This document shows, piece by piece, positions 1 through 10,718 of a DNA stretch of 64,000 bases (position 1 is the stretch's first letter; each line of letters starts with the position of its first letter). The notes beneath the pieces are model-generated. The model saw only the letters and a program-made list of their open reading frames with translations. It was not told the DNA's origin and made no database searches. Source of the stretch: Prinia subflava (lineage: Eukaryota > Chordata > Aves > Passeriformes > Cisticolidae); contig NC_086283.1 in the NCBI RefSeq assembly GCF_021018805.1, positions 54,068,312 through 54,132,311 of the forward strand, given 5' to 3'. Position numbers and translations under genes: made by a program.

Positions 1-1604
1 CTGGGCATATCTTTGGTTGAAGCTACATGCCACTGCCACAGGCTCGCTTGAGACCCTCTCTTCAGGCATTACAAGTAGGGAGCTCCACTCCTCACTAAAC
101 CCCAGTATGTGTTGCACTTGAGAGAGTTCTGCTCTGACACTCTGCTTCTACTGCGTATGGGAGGTAGCTGGGACTGGGAAAGCTGCATTCTGGTTCCATG
201 TGGAGCATCTCTGCATCCTTCACTTAAGGCTTGTTGATGACAAACAACATAAGGTGTTGGGGGTTAGGCATAATTCACAGTTGACAGAGCTTATGCTGTT
301 GCTGTGGATACTGAATAATTGTCAATAAGAGCATCTACCTTATGTCCAGAGTCATATACAAACTGACTGGAATCAGAGAAGTTTTAGATGTTCACACTTT
401 CTGAAAACAGTGTCATACCCATGCCCCAGAGAGTAACTGATCACAGCACATGCCTCAAGAGTAGGCTACCTGCCACACCACTTTGTATGTACACCATCTG
501 TGCCCCTGCTTGCCACACTTTACCCACACCAGATGAACTACCAAGGTCTAGGTGGAAACCTATGATTCAGCTTTGAACTAAAATCCCATACTCAGTAACT
601 GTGGTGTTGGGCTATATGGGAAAATGACAGGGAATTAAATATTGCGACATGAGAAAGCAAAAAGCAACTGAGCAACAGTGACAGCTTAGCTGGGTGGCAT
701 ACACATAATTTAATTCAATTAGTTAAAGCTATCTCAGTGAGTTTCAAGATAGACAATTAACTAGTAAAATGTGATAGTGAGGAATAACAGTCCTGCATTT
801 ACTTTGTACTCAGTAGCTCTCCACTGACCTTTAGTACCATACAGGGTTAAACTGCATCTGAATGTTATGTTATATTTCTGCACATTCATCAACTGTCACC
901 ACTTGCTTTTTGTAACCTTATCCATCAAAGAGTGCAACTTGGATTTCACTTTATGAGGTCATTCATGGCTCACTTCTCACTATGATATTTGGAGCATTTG
1001 ATTAACAAGACCTCTAAGAGGAAGTCTGAACTTCTAGATACCATTACATAGCAGTTTAATTAATGTGTTTCTTCATATCTAAAGAAAATACCTCTGCTCA
1101 TCTTTGCTGGTGAAAAGGAAAGAGAAAATGTATCCATTTTCTAATTTTAAGCTTTTTCTATTTGTACTGTCCCAAGGATTGTTGGATGCAAATGTTTTGA
1201 TTTGATGTTGCTTGTGAGCAAGAAAAAATGGCAGTGAAGAGGTGTCTCAGCAAATAACTGAGGTCAGTAAAGATTTTTTATGTTCTTACCTTTAATTTGT
1301 TTTAAAGAGAAAGGTGAAGGGAAGGTAACTCCATCCTCATCAGATCTCATCTCTGACTTGTTTAGATATAAGCCAGCTTCATAGATTTTCTTTTTAAAGG
1401 CAAGAAAAAGCATATGGAAAAATTCTGAGTTACACATTTCAAGGTCTAGACTGACCATCTGAATTTTCATTCTCCAGTTGCCCATTCTGTTACACCAACA
1501 ACAGAAGACATCAAAGGATTAACAAAAGATCAGAGTATTCACTCAGATAGGCACATCTCTGATGAGATATGAGAGTCTCTTGACATAGGGCAACACATCT
1601 CCAA
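1..1604. other. Non-coding DNA, nothing recognised
   Basis: AT-rich unique-looking sequence. Only short chance frames occur. No repeat family, RNA gene or regulatory cluster stood out. Confidence 0.7.
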
Positions 1605-1803
1605 GTTACAGAATCACAGAATCATGCAGAATCAATTAGGCTGGAAAAGACATCCAAGACCATCAAATCTAACCTTTGACTGATCCCCACCCTGTCAACT
1701 AAACCACAGCACTAAGTGCTACACCTAGCAATTTCTTGAACACCTCCATGGTGATTCCACCATCTCCCTGGGCAGCCAATTTCAATGTTTAACAATTCTT
1801 TCT
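1605..1803 (-). mobile_element. CR1 LINE 3' end, minus strand, first part
   Basis: Starts with the CR1 3' terminus read in reverse (ACAGAATCACAGAATCATG, then TTAGGCTGGAAAAGAC). It continues through CACCTCCATGGTGATTCCAC and CCCTGGGCAGCC to AACAATTCTTTCT, where a SINE interrupts it. The CR1 sequence resumes after the SINE. Confidence 0.9.
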
Positions 1804-1805
1804 AC

Positions 1806-1940
1806 CCTGAGTTTAGCTCAGCTGGTTAAAGCATGGTATTAATAACAGTAAGATTGTGGGTTCAATCCCAGTATAGGCCATTCACTTAGGAGTTGGAACT
1901 GATGATCCTTGAGGGTCCCTTCCAACGCAGAATATTCTGT
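1806..1940 (+). mobile_element. tRNA-Ile-derived SINE with CR1-like tail, nested in CR1 (TguSINE1-type)
   Basis: The head resembles tRNA-Ile: A box TAGCTCAGCTGG at 1814-1825, an anticodon-arm-like region CTATTAATAACAG-type at about 1836-1847 (here TATTAATAACAG), and B box GGTTCAATCCC at 1859-1869. It then changes to GTTGGAACTGATGATCCTTG and GGGTCCCTTCCAAC, which is the 3' end of CR1, and stops at ATATTCTGTGA. The tRNA head plus CR1 tail is the structure described for the passerine TguSINE1. Both polymerase III boxes are intact by eye. It splits a minus-strand CR1 whose two halves join smoothly when it is removed. A clean target-site duplication is hard to define because both flanks are CR1-like. 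Confidence 0.88.
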
Positions 1941-2125
1941 GAAGAAATTTCTCCTGATGTCCAACCTGAACTTTCCCCAATGCATCTTGGGCCATATCTT
2001 CTCATGGTTGCCTTGCAAAGAAACTGATCCCCACCTTGCTACCACCTCCTTTCAGGCAGTTGTAGAGAGCAATAACATCTCTCGTGAGCTTCCTTTTCTC
2101 CAGACTAAAGTCACCCTAAAGGTGG
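1941..2125 (-). mobile_element. CR1 LINE, minus strand, continuation after the nested SINE
   Basis: Continues the interrupted CR1 with GAAGAAATTTCTCCTGATGTCC, CTTTCAGGCAGTTGTAGAGAG and CTTCCTTTTCTCCAGACTAAA in the order expected of a minus-strand copy. It ends where a plus-strand CR1 begins. Confidence 0.85.
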
Positions 2126-2131
2126 GCAGAG

Positions 2132-2795
2132 AAGAGATTGAGGTCAGCTCTGGGAAGGACTTGGGGGTGCTGGTGGGTAGAGGCTGGACATGGCCCAGCC
2201 ATGGGCACTCCCAGCCCAGAAAGCCAAACGTGTCCTGGCTGCATCCAAAGCAGCGTAGGCAGCAGGGGAGGGAGGGGATTCTGCCCCTCTGCTCTGCTCT
2301 GCTGAGACCCCACCTGGAACCCATCCAGCTCTGGGGTCACAGCACAGGAAGGGCATGGAACTGCTGGAGTGAGTCCAGAGGAGGACTGCCAAGTTGATCA
2401 GAGGAGCTGACAGGAGCACCTCCTCTACAAAGACAGGATGAGGAAATTTGGGCTGTTAATCATGGAGAAGGTTGTATGGAGATCCCATAAGAACCTCCCA
2501 GTATATGAAGGGGAATACTGGAGGAGGGATCCTTTGTTGGGAGCTGTACTGGTAGGACAGAGAGTAATGGGTTCAGACTGAAAGTGGAAATTTAGGTTAG
2601 ATATATGGAAGAAACTATTTACTGTGAGGGTGGTGAAGCACTAGAACAGGTTGCCCAGTTCAAGGCCAGGTTGGATGGAGCTTTCAACGAACTGGTCTAA
2701 TGGGAGATATCCCTGCCCGTAGCAGGGGGGATGGAACTAGATGGTCTCAGAGGTCCCTTCCAAACCAAACCATTCCATGATTCTATGATCTTCCT
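2132..2795 (+). mobile_element. CR1 LINE 3' part, plus strand
   Basis: Matches CR1 from GACTTGGGGGTGCTGGTGG and GCCCAGAAAGCCAA through CTGCTGGAGTGAGTCCAGAG and ACTGTGAGGGTGGTGAAGCA. It ends with the family terminus AGAGGTCCCTTCCAA and the short ATTCTATGATC tail. The translated frames here are broken, so it is 5'-truncated and dead. It lies head-to-head with the minus-strand CR1 just before it. Confidence 0.93.
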
Positions 2796-4233
2796 TCTTT
2801 GTGAATTACTTTTCTTTATGCTGCAGAATAACCCAGTGAAATGAATAATTCTGACAGCACCTGGGCTAAGGGAAGATTTTGCTTTTTTTTCCTTTTAACA
2901 GGCAGATCTTCAGTGATCTTCTTAAGCGCTTGATTTTTAACTTTTCTGGGCATCTCTACAAAATATCAGTACACAACAAAAAATTGCTGATCAAGTTATG
3001 TTCAGCTGTTAAAAAATTCACTTTGGCATTGTATGGAGCCATTCACTGGAAAAACCAACATCATCATTAAAATCTCTCCTTAATGTGATCTGGTTGGGCT
3101 GGAGAGACGGCAAAACAAGGCTGTACTTCAGCAGTTTTATTCTGGTGGAGGAGAGGGGCCCATATGCAGGCATTAGCAGGTATGGCAGAAAAAAAATTAA
3201 GGAACTAAGATAAGTGGGGATGAAAAACAGCTACGCTATAAGGAACTCCCATTTTTATTTATAACTGAGCCTTACTAGAGATTATTTTTGACAGCATCTG
3301 GAAGACTGTGACTTGGCAGCATCTGGAAGACAGGGCTGAATGGAGAGACAGAATCTGGGATTTTTGATTTGCCCCCTTTTCTTACGGCTTGAATTATTAA
3401 CAAATACAATTTTTTTCTGTCACTTACATAATTTTCTAACCTTCCATCTGAAGCCATCCTATTAAGTAAGATTTCCAGGCATTCTTGGACAAGGTGTATG
3501 CTCAAGAATAGTAAATCTGACACTGCAGACTTCCTGGCACACAGGCTTCACATGCATGAACATGCGTGCACAATCTGTCCAATTTGGCCAGAAAACATAG
3601 GATTTACTGAGCTGGGTGTTACGCAGCCGTAGTGCATATGGGCTGTGAATGTGTCTAGGATTACCAGTCACAAAGCAGCCAGTCAGACCTGCTGTGAATG
3701 CACGATAAGGTTTCAGTTTCTTGACTTACAGACACACAGAAATCCCAGGAGAGAATCCTGAAAAATCTGCCCTGATTCTGATCTGGTAGAAAGAAAATAT
3801 TGCCAAGAAAACGTGGCTTTCAGCAGTTATTAATGAAAAACAAAAAGAAAAGGGAAAAAAAGATCGTCGTGCCTCCCAGTGTTTCTGAGACACTCCTGAG
3901 CTGGGGTGTTGCAGAAGGTTCCCTGACATGTTATCAGCTATCCCCCACAAAGTGCTTTGCTGCTTTGGACTGCCTTTCTCAGCTCCAGTAGGATGTGAAT
4001 TATGTTGATTTTAGCAAAGGTCTGGGGAGGGAGCTGTCCCAGACAATTGCAGCTTGTCACAGTCTGAATGTTTGTCTTTTTTCTTTTTAATGCACACCAG
4101 AGTGTGTCTCTTGAAAGTGTAACAGTGGAGAAAAGCATGAAAAGAAAAATGTCTTCTGCCTGTAACTCTATTCATCACTCCTGGTGGAGATAGTTTTGTT
4201 TTAAAATATGAAACCCAAATATGTAGTGCTACT
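2796..4233. other. Non-coding DNA with a small local duplication
   Basis: No gene seen. CAGCATCTGGAAGAC occurs at 3292-3306 and again at 3317-3331, a 25-bp-spaced direct repeat. The rest looks unique. Confidence 0.65.
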
Positions 4234-4722
4234 GCAAGTGTGACATTGAGGTGCTGGAGTGTGTCCAGGGAAAGGTAATGGAGCTAGTGAAAGGTCTGGA
4301 GGACAAGTCCTATGAGGAGCAGATGAGGGCGCTGTGGTGTTCTGCCTGGAGAAAAAGGAGACTCGGGAAATCTTATCACTGTACGAACTGCTTAAAAGGA
4401 GGTTGCAGCCAGGTGTGTGTGGGGGGGTCTATCTCTTCTCACAGGTAACAAGTGATAGAACAAAAAGAAACAGCTTCAAGTTGTGCCAAAGGAGGTTTAG
4501 ACTGGATATTAGGAGAAGTTTGTTCGATCAGAAGGGTTGCCAAGCACTGGAATAGGCTGCCCAAGGAAGTGGTCGAGTTAGCATGCCTGGAAGTATTTAA
4601 AAGGTGTATGGATGTGGCACTTAGGGACATGGTTTAGTGATGAACATGACAGTGCTGCGTAAATGGTTCAACTTGATGATCTTAAAAGTTTTTTCCAAGC
4701 TAAATGGTTCTATATGTGACTA
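4234..4722 (+). mobile_element. CR1 LINE 3' fragment, plus strand
   Basis: Diverged CR1: GGTGCTGGAGTGTGTCCAGGG, then TTTAGACTGGATATTAGGAG, AAGCACTGGAATAGGCTGCC and the 3' end TTGATGATCTTAAAAGTTTT with CTAAATGGTTCTATATG. It is 5'-truncated. The divergence and several indels suggest an older subfamily than the 2.1-2.8 kb copy. Confidence 0.9.
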
Positions 4723-6144
4723 TTGAGGGATCTCATGGCTAGATGTTTGCTCTATAGGAATCTAAACAGTAAATAGATCACTTATATAAAGAAAAAAGTG
4801 TGAACTTGCTAAATATTTCCATTTAAGTGTTACAATGAAAGCAAACCTGCTAGGGAAAATAGCACTGTGTTTTGAGGTACAAAAACTCAAACACTCAAAA
4901 TTTGTGCAAGAAGTGTTTTTGCCCTTTTTATGCAAAGCCTGAAAAGATGACAGAAATGAGGGCTCTGTGGTCATCTGCACAGCATTCTGTAATAATCAGG
5001 CTTGTGCAAACAATTAAGTGCTCTCCATTCTACAGCATTTCACTTATATTTATGAGAATACTCAAAAATTTTTAACTAAATAATAGAACATTTAATTGAG
5101 AAGACTGCTGCTTCTATTACCACCACTTTTTTTTTTTATTAACCAAGGCTTGTGATATGCAGGGATTTTTTTGTTTGTTTGGTTTGGTTTTGGTTTTGAT
5201 TTTCTGTGTTTTGTTTGGGTGGGAGGGATCTGTTTGTATGTTTGTTTGGGGGTTTTGTTGTTTTGGGGTTTTTTTAAGAAGAAGCTATGAAAAATCTTAC
5301 TTCACTGCTTTCTCAGGAAGTGAAATACCCCTGTTGCCTACAGATTGTGGATATTTGGTCTTGACTGGTGTCACCTCTGAGGCAAAAGTGTCACAGAATA
5401 AACTTTATGTACAGAGGATGCTATCTGGTTTACGAGGCGTGGGGATCAGCAGTATCTGTGTCAGGTTCAGTGGAAAGAAATTACATGAGGATTAGGTAAG
5501 TGACCTGTTGATCTGCTGGAAAATATGATATCAGCTTGAATTTAACCAGAGGATTTGTAGAGCCTCCTAAAACTTGTGTTCCGCAGAAAGGTTTTTGATT
5601 TGGTTTTTATTTTGTGAGACACTGCACCTGGAGAAAGAAGCTTGCTGGGTGATTACAATAGGTCTGCAAGGGAAGACACTGGATGCAGGACTGGAGTGGG
5701 AGAGGGAGATGCTCTGATGGATTTGGAAAGACATTGAGGAGGGAGTACTCCATTTGAGCTGAAAGGGCTGGTCTATCTTGGTAAAGAGAGTCTTTCTGGT
5801 GGGAAGTCTGGATTGCAGCGCAAGCCAGGGGAGCGCTAGGCAGGTGAGCACAGCATAGGAGGCCCACAGCTGGAGTGTCCATCCCCATGGCTTGCAAGCC
5901 TTTTGTTGTGTGGAGGGTTTGACTCTCCTCTCACTTAGGCCAAGAGGAAATGTCTGTGACTGCTGCACTTCAGCTGGAGACACACTGTTACCTTCTCTGC
6001 AAAATGACAAAACTTATGTTTGTTATCAGCTATACAGGTGGGTAATCTTTTTTCACTTTATCTGTTAAATTCTGCCAGGTTTCTTGCCTTTGTTGGGATT
6101 GAATATACTATTATTTCCCCCTTACTCTGTCTCTCACTTTTTAT
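4723..6144. other. Non-coding DNA between CR1 copies
   Basis: Contains the T/G tract at 5157-5276. The minus-strand frame of 147 codons at 5567-6010 matches nothing I know and has no supporting signals. Confidence 0.6.
5157..5276 (+). repeat. T/G-rich (TTTG/TTTTGG) low-complexity tract
   Basis: Almost only T and G in irregular TTTGTTTGG and TTTTGG steps. The small open frame across it is an artefact. It is similar in kind to the much longer tract at 7.02 kb. Confidence 0.9.
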
Positions 6145-6990
6145 ACTAGGAGACTGGTTTAGAACCATACAATCGTCAAGGTTGGAAGGAGCCTCTAAGA
6201 TCATGCAGTACAACAGCCAACCCAGCACTACCACTGTAACTCTAAACCACTAAGTATAACCCAGCACCAGATCTAGAAGCTTCTATCTAGATCTGGTGAC
6301 ACCACCACCTCCCTGGGCAACTTATTCCAATGCTTGACCACCCTAACAGTGACATTTTTGTTCTAATATCTAATCTGATTCTTGTATCTCAGCTGAAGGC
6401 CATTTCCTCTGGTCCTTTCACTGCAGGCACAGTAGATGAGACCAACCCCCCACCACATTACAGCCTTCTTTCAGGGAGTTGTAGAGAGCAATGAGGTCTC
6501 CCTTGAGCCTGCTCTTCTCGTGATTAAATAAACCCAACTCCCTCAGCCATTCATCATAAGACATTTTCTAGTCCTTTTGTGAGCCTTGTTGACTTTCACT
6601 GGACAAGCTCCAGCACCTCTGTGTCCTGGAGGTGTGAGGGGGCCAAAACTGGACTCGAGGTGCAGCTTCAGCAATGCCAAGGACCGGAGGATGGTCACTC
6701 CCCTTGTCCTGCTGGCCACACTGTTCTTGGGTCAGCCCAAGATGCCATTGGCCTGGGCACACGCTGCCTCACAACGAGCACCCCCAAGTCCCTTTTTGCT
6801 GAGCAACTCTTAAGCCAATTCCCCCCAGCCTGTAGTGCTGCCTGGGTTTGCTGAGGGTAAAGTGCAGAACCCAGCACTTGGCCTTACTGAGCCTCATCCA
6901 GTTGTCCTCGGCCCATGGATCAAGTCTGTCCAGGTCTCTGTAGAGCCTGACTACCCTCGAGCATGTCTATGGTTCAACTAACACACTTCA
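6145..6990 (-). mobile_element. CR1 LINE, long minus-strand copy
   Basis: Begins with the reversed 3' end (AAGGTTGGAAGGAGCCTCTAAG). It continues through ACCTCCCTGGGCAAC, GGGAGTTGTAGAGAGCAATGAG, CTCCAGCACCTCTGTGTCCTGG and CCCCTTGTCCTGCTGGCC to CTCTGTAGAGCCTGACTACCC. At about 0.85 kb it is one of the two longest CR1 copies here. The open frames inside it are remnants or shadows. It runs almost directly into the T/G tract at 7.02 kb. Confidence 0.92.
6265..6298. repeat. Perfect 13-bp inverted repeat with 8-nt spacer
   Basis: CACCAGATCTAGA (6265-6277) pairs exactly with TCTAGATCTGGTG (6286-6298) around an AGCTTCTA spacer. It lies inside the minus-strand CR1 at a place where other CR1 copies do not show it, so it is probably a local duplication after insertion. 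Confidence 0.9.
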
Positions 6991-7024
6991 GGGGGTTTCT
7001 TTGTGTAGGGTGCATCAAGGTCTA

Positions 7025-7629
7025 CTTTTTTGATTGGTTATTTGGCTGGTGTTTTGTTTGTTGGTTTTTTTTGTTGTTTGTTTTGGTTTTGGTTTTTGGT
7101 TTGGTTTGTTTTTTGTTTTGTGGGGTTTTTTTGTTTGGTTTGGTTGGATTTTGTTTGTTGTTTGTTTTGTTTTGGGGTTTGGTTTGATTTTTGAGGGGTT
7201 GTTTGGGGTTTTTTTTTGTTTTTTGTTTGTTTTGGTTTTGGGTTTGGTTTGATTTTTTGTGTGGTTTGGTTTTTTTTGTTTTGTTTTTGTTTTGGGTTTT
7301 TTTGGTTTGGTTTGGTTTTGGGTTTGATTTTGTGTGTATGTGTGTTTTTTATTGTCTTTGTTTGGTTGGTTGTTTTTGTTTGTTTGTTTTGTTTCTGGGT
7401 TTTGTTTGATTTTTTGTGGGTTTGTTTGTTTTGTTTTTGGGTTTGATTTGATTTTTTTGTGGTTTGTTTTTGTTTTTGTTTTTGTTTTGGTTGGTTGGTT
7501 GGTTTTTTGTTTGTGGGTTGGGGGGTTGTTTGTTTTTTGTTTTGTTTTGTTTTTGGGTTTGGTTTGATTTTTGTGGGTTTGTTTGTTTGTTTTTGTGTTT
7601 TTGTTGTTTGTTTGTTTTGTTTTGTTTTC
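7025..7629 (+). repeat. Long (T2-7 G1-4)n tract, about 600 bp, strand-asymmetric
   Basis: About 600 bases with almost no A or C, built of irregular TTTG, TTTTGG, TTTGGG and TTTTTGG steps. The minus strand is correspondingly C/A-only and gives a spurious 285-codon frame of K, T, N, Q and P. Repeated GG and GGG runs separated by 2-5 T could fold into quadruplexes. It stops abruptly at a CpG-rich block at about 7630. Confidence 0.97.
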
Positions 7630-7900
7630 CCTGCCGGGTCCGCCGTGTGAGCGCTGGGGCGCGGGCCGGGCAGGGCCGGCCGCGGGGCGGCGCTCGGGGC
7701 GCCCGGAGCAGCCGCGATCCGCCGGCAGACCGCGAGGGGTCAGCGCGGGCTTTGCTGCGGGCGCCGCGCCCGCCCGAAGGCTGTGGCAGCACGGGGGAGT
7801 GGGCTGGCTTTGCACCAGGGCTGTCAGCAGCGACGGCAGAGCCCACTCACTCACGCTGTTGCCATGTGACATTCACCGCCGCCCCTCGTCTCCCCCTTGA
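7630..7900. promoter_or_regulatory. Isolated CpG-rich block 3.2 kb upstream of GADD45G
   Basis: Dense CpG and G+C (GCGCGGGCCGGGC, GGCCGCGGGGCGGCGCTCGG, GCGGGCGCCGCGCCCGCC), sharply different from both flanks. It could be a promoter for an unannotated non-coding transcript or a distal element of GADD45G. No TATA box or coding exon is evident. The open frames through it are not convincing proteins. Confidence 0.6.
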
Positions 7901-8649
7901 CCCAGAGGATGATTTCGAGTCGATCTGCCAAAGTGCCCACCAGTTAAACATATTAAAAACATGGGAGGAAAAGCCCAAGAAAGCAAGCAGTGGAGACCGA
8001 TCTTCGCTGAAGTTGTTTGCTTGTTAGGCATCAAAGGGATCACATCTGCAGAGCTGATGCCTTCGAACCAGGGACAGGACCTTGGGCTTGCACATCTCTC
8101 CTCTCTACACCTCCTCTTCTGCATCAGAGGCCTGGTGTTGATCCTATGGTTTGAAATAAGCTGGATTGAGTGTCTAGTAATGAATGCTTCACAGCCTTCA
8201 GCACCATCTGTGCTAGGAGACTTGGAAATAATAGGGCAAACTGAAAAGTGTAATGTCAAGAAGCCCTAATTCCAGGGTGCTGGATCATTAAGCTGAAACT
8301 GGAAGCCTGCATGTCAAAGGATTAATGCATTAATATGGTTCTATATACTGCTTTATTATCTAGACAGATATATTTTACTATTACATATGCACTGTTTGTT
8401 CTCCATGCTGAGTTATTTTGGCTTACTAATTCGGATCCATTTTAAGTAACTTTCACTTTTACTGTAATGAGAAAGTCATCCAAGTCATAGCTGATATCAG
8501 CTTCTCAAAGCTGTGAGTCAGTTCTGGATTTCCCACCTATTTCATCAGAAATAGGTCCTTGAATACTTCTAAGAGACATACCATTTAATGTGTCTTACCA
8601 TTCAAGCTATTCTTCTGCATTTATATACTTAGGGAAAAAAAAAAAAGAC

Positions 8650-8686
<37 letters not shown>

Positions 8687-9814
8687 CAGCAGATGTATGA
8701 AAGGGTTTTTATCTTTTGAGAATGAATGGTATATGCTATGTACACAATGCTAATTCCAGCACGTGGAGACAATTGCACTTGCCTGAATACAGGCCAGCAG
8801 ATAATTTTCTGGAAACTTCTCACATCATTTTTAAAAGAAAGCAAACTGAGAATTTATGCCCTTCTCAAGCAAATTCAGACTGAGAGGTCACTGGTTTGGT
8901 TTCCAAGTCAAGAACGCCTTTGCATGTTAGTAGGGTAAAAAAGATTGTTAGGCTTGAGAATTCTTGTTTACAACAAAGAGTTTTCTCCCCAGTACTCACA
9001 GCTCTGTAGACAGAAGAGAAATGTTCTTAGAGAGGCTGGATGTATCTGGCAGACATCATGCCTATGTTGTCACTAGTTAAAAATGGAAACTCTCTAAGTG
9101 ATTACTACCAGGTCGAATGCTGTCACCTGTAGTGTCACCAGGGCATTAACTAGAAACAACTGGAAGTAGAAACACAACAGCTCTTTAAAGTGGCTCAGTT
9201 TGAGAGGCATTTTGGGAACTATGGTGCTCAAAGGGGCTGAAACTACTGAGCAGAGCATAGCATATACAGTCACAGATAAGAGGTGCTTCCTCCAGGACTC
9301 CCAGTGAAATACTGGAAAGGACATCCCCGGGTTTCAACACGTTCGATCGGAGGCCATGCGGCTGCAGGCTAGGGAGCAGCAAGGATGACAAGTTAGAGAG
9401 GTCTGTCTGTGCAGTCCGCTGGATCGGTCCGGACAGGTCGCAGTAGCACAGGTTACCCCAAGGTGGCTCTCCACAACCTCTGTGGAACTTGGGCTTGGGC
9501 TGCTCTGAAGCGGTGTCTCGGTGGAGACAAGTGCTAACTGTGAGCTTAAGCCTAAGCGTGTCAGACACTGAAGGGATGTGAAAAGTGATTTGTCTTTTAA
9601 TATTTAGACTGTGCTCATTCACAACAGGGAAATGTGTTTTATTATTGGTTGGTTTGCTAACAAACAGGCTCTAATCTGAGTTCAGCAATCACACTAGTTT
9701 CAGTCTGAATTAATTTTGAAGGATACACTGACCAAATTACAGCTACTTTTAATAAAGCCCGACTGAAAAAAAAAAAAATCTGTTCACTCACACCACTCCC
9801 CCCATCCTCAGGAT
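7901..9814. other. Non-coding DNA between the distal CpG block and the old CR1
   Basis: Mostly unique-looking sequence. It contains the poly(A) tract at 8635-8685, and around 9330-9500 a modest CpG enrichment (CACGTTCGATCGG, CTGGATCGGTCCGG). No gene recognised. Confidence 0.6.
8635..8685 (+). repeat. Poly(A) tract
   Basis: A run of 12 A, then GACC, then 35 A (8651-8685). It may be the tail of an old retro-insertion, but no recognisable element precedes it. Confidence 0.95.
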
Positions 9815-10440
9815 CATAGGCCAGTACAGCCTGCAGAAAGATTACCAGTGACCTCAGAACAGGTCAGCATCAGGGCTTGCAGTCCTGCAAAATCCAGACA
9901 GCCTCCCTGGACAGGGAGCCTGCTCTGCTGCTTGACTGTTACCAGGGAGAAAGGGTTTTTCTAACATCCGATCTGAGCCTCTTGATTCACCTTAGTCTCA
10001 TTGTCTCCTACATCCCCACTAGGAATTGCTGTGCAGACCCTGGTGTTTTCTTCTCAATGATCGCTCCACAGGTTTTTGGGGACTGCAGTTTGCCTCCCAA
10101 ACTTTGCCTTCCCCAGGCTGAACTGGCCCTGGTCCCTCAGCCTGCAGAGCAGGACAGCGCCGCAGCTTTGGGCACTCCGGTGCCCCCATCTGCACTTGCT
10201 CCAGTTCATCGATGAGTTTCCCCTGCTGGGGTGCCCAAACCGGACAGACGACATTGCTGCTGTTCCGTGAGTGCTGAGCAGAGGGGGATCATCCTCTCCC
10301 TCGGCCGGCTGGCCCTGCTGCTGTCCATGCACACCGGGGCACGGGGTGGCTTTGCTGCAGCCGGGGCCGCTACTGAGCATCACCGGGTGACTGCCCAGTG
10401 CAGCCCAGGACCTCCTCTGCAGAGCTGTCCTCAGCGCTAG
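9815..10440 (-). mobile_element. Old CR1 LINE fragment
   Basis: Read on the minus strand, this matches the remembered 3' part of avian CR1. On the + strand it shows CTCCCTGGACAGGGAGCC, then GTTTTTCTAACATCC, and later CTGGGGTGCCCAAACCGGAC and GAGTGCTGAGCAGAGGGGG, all in the order expected for a minus-strand copy. The middle is diverged, so this is an old insertion. It ends about 200 bp before the minisatellite. Boundaries are approximate. Confidence 0.7.
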
Positions 10441-10532
10441 TGGTCACTGGGGCTGTCCCTTCTCGACGTTCACATTTGCAGAAACCATATTAATAAAACC
10501 TTTTGTTTCCTTTTTTCTTTCTTTTTCTCTCT

Positions 10533-10535
<3 letters not shown>

Positions 10536-10592
<57 letters not shown>
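10536..10592 (+). repeat. (ATT)n microsatellite upstream of the GADD45G CpG block
   Basis: About 19 uninterrupted ATT units, preceded by a T/C-rich run (10501-10535). It marks an abrupt change from an AT-rich flank to the CpG-rich promoter block. Confidence 0.97.
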
Positions 10593-10718
10593 TCCCCTGC
10601 ACTGTTCAGATTTTCCGTTCCAAGTCTTGGGCACAAGTCGCCCTCCTACTTGCCAGTGCCTGCCGGCCAGCGGTGTGCAGGGAGCGGTGGCGCGTGTAGG
10701 CGCACCGCTGGAACCGCC

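Noticed and set aside
1806..1880. Functional tRNA-Ile gene
   Set aside because: A and B boxes are present, but acceptor and anticodon stems are degraded and the sequence runs into a CR1 tail. It is a SINE.
2052..2419. Overlapping 60-160 codon frames on both strands
   Set aside because: They lie in CR1 copies with frameshifts. None is an intact CR1 protein.
7015..7872. 285-codon minus-strand frame rich in K, T, N, Q and P
   Set aside because: It is the complement of the T/G tract, which lacks stop codons because of its composition. No gene signals.
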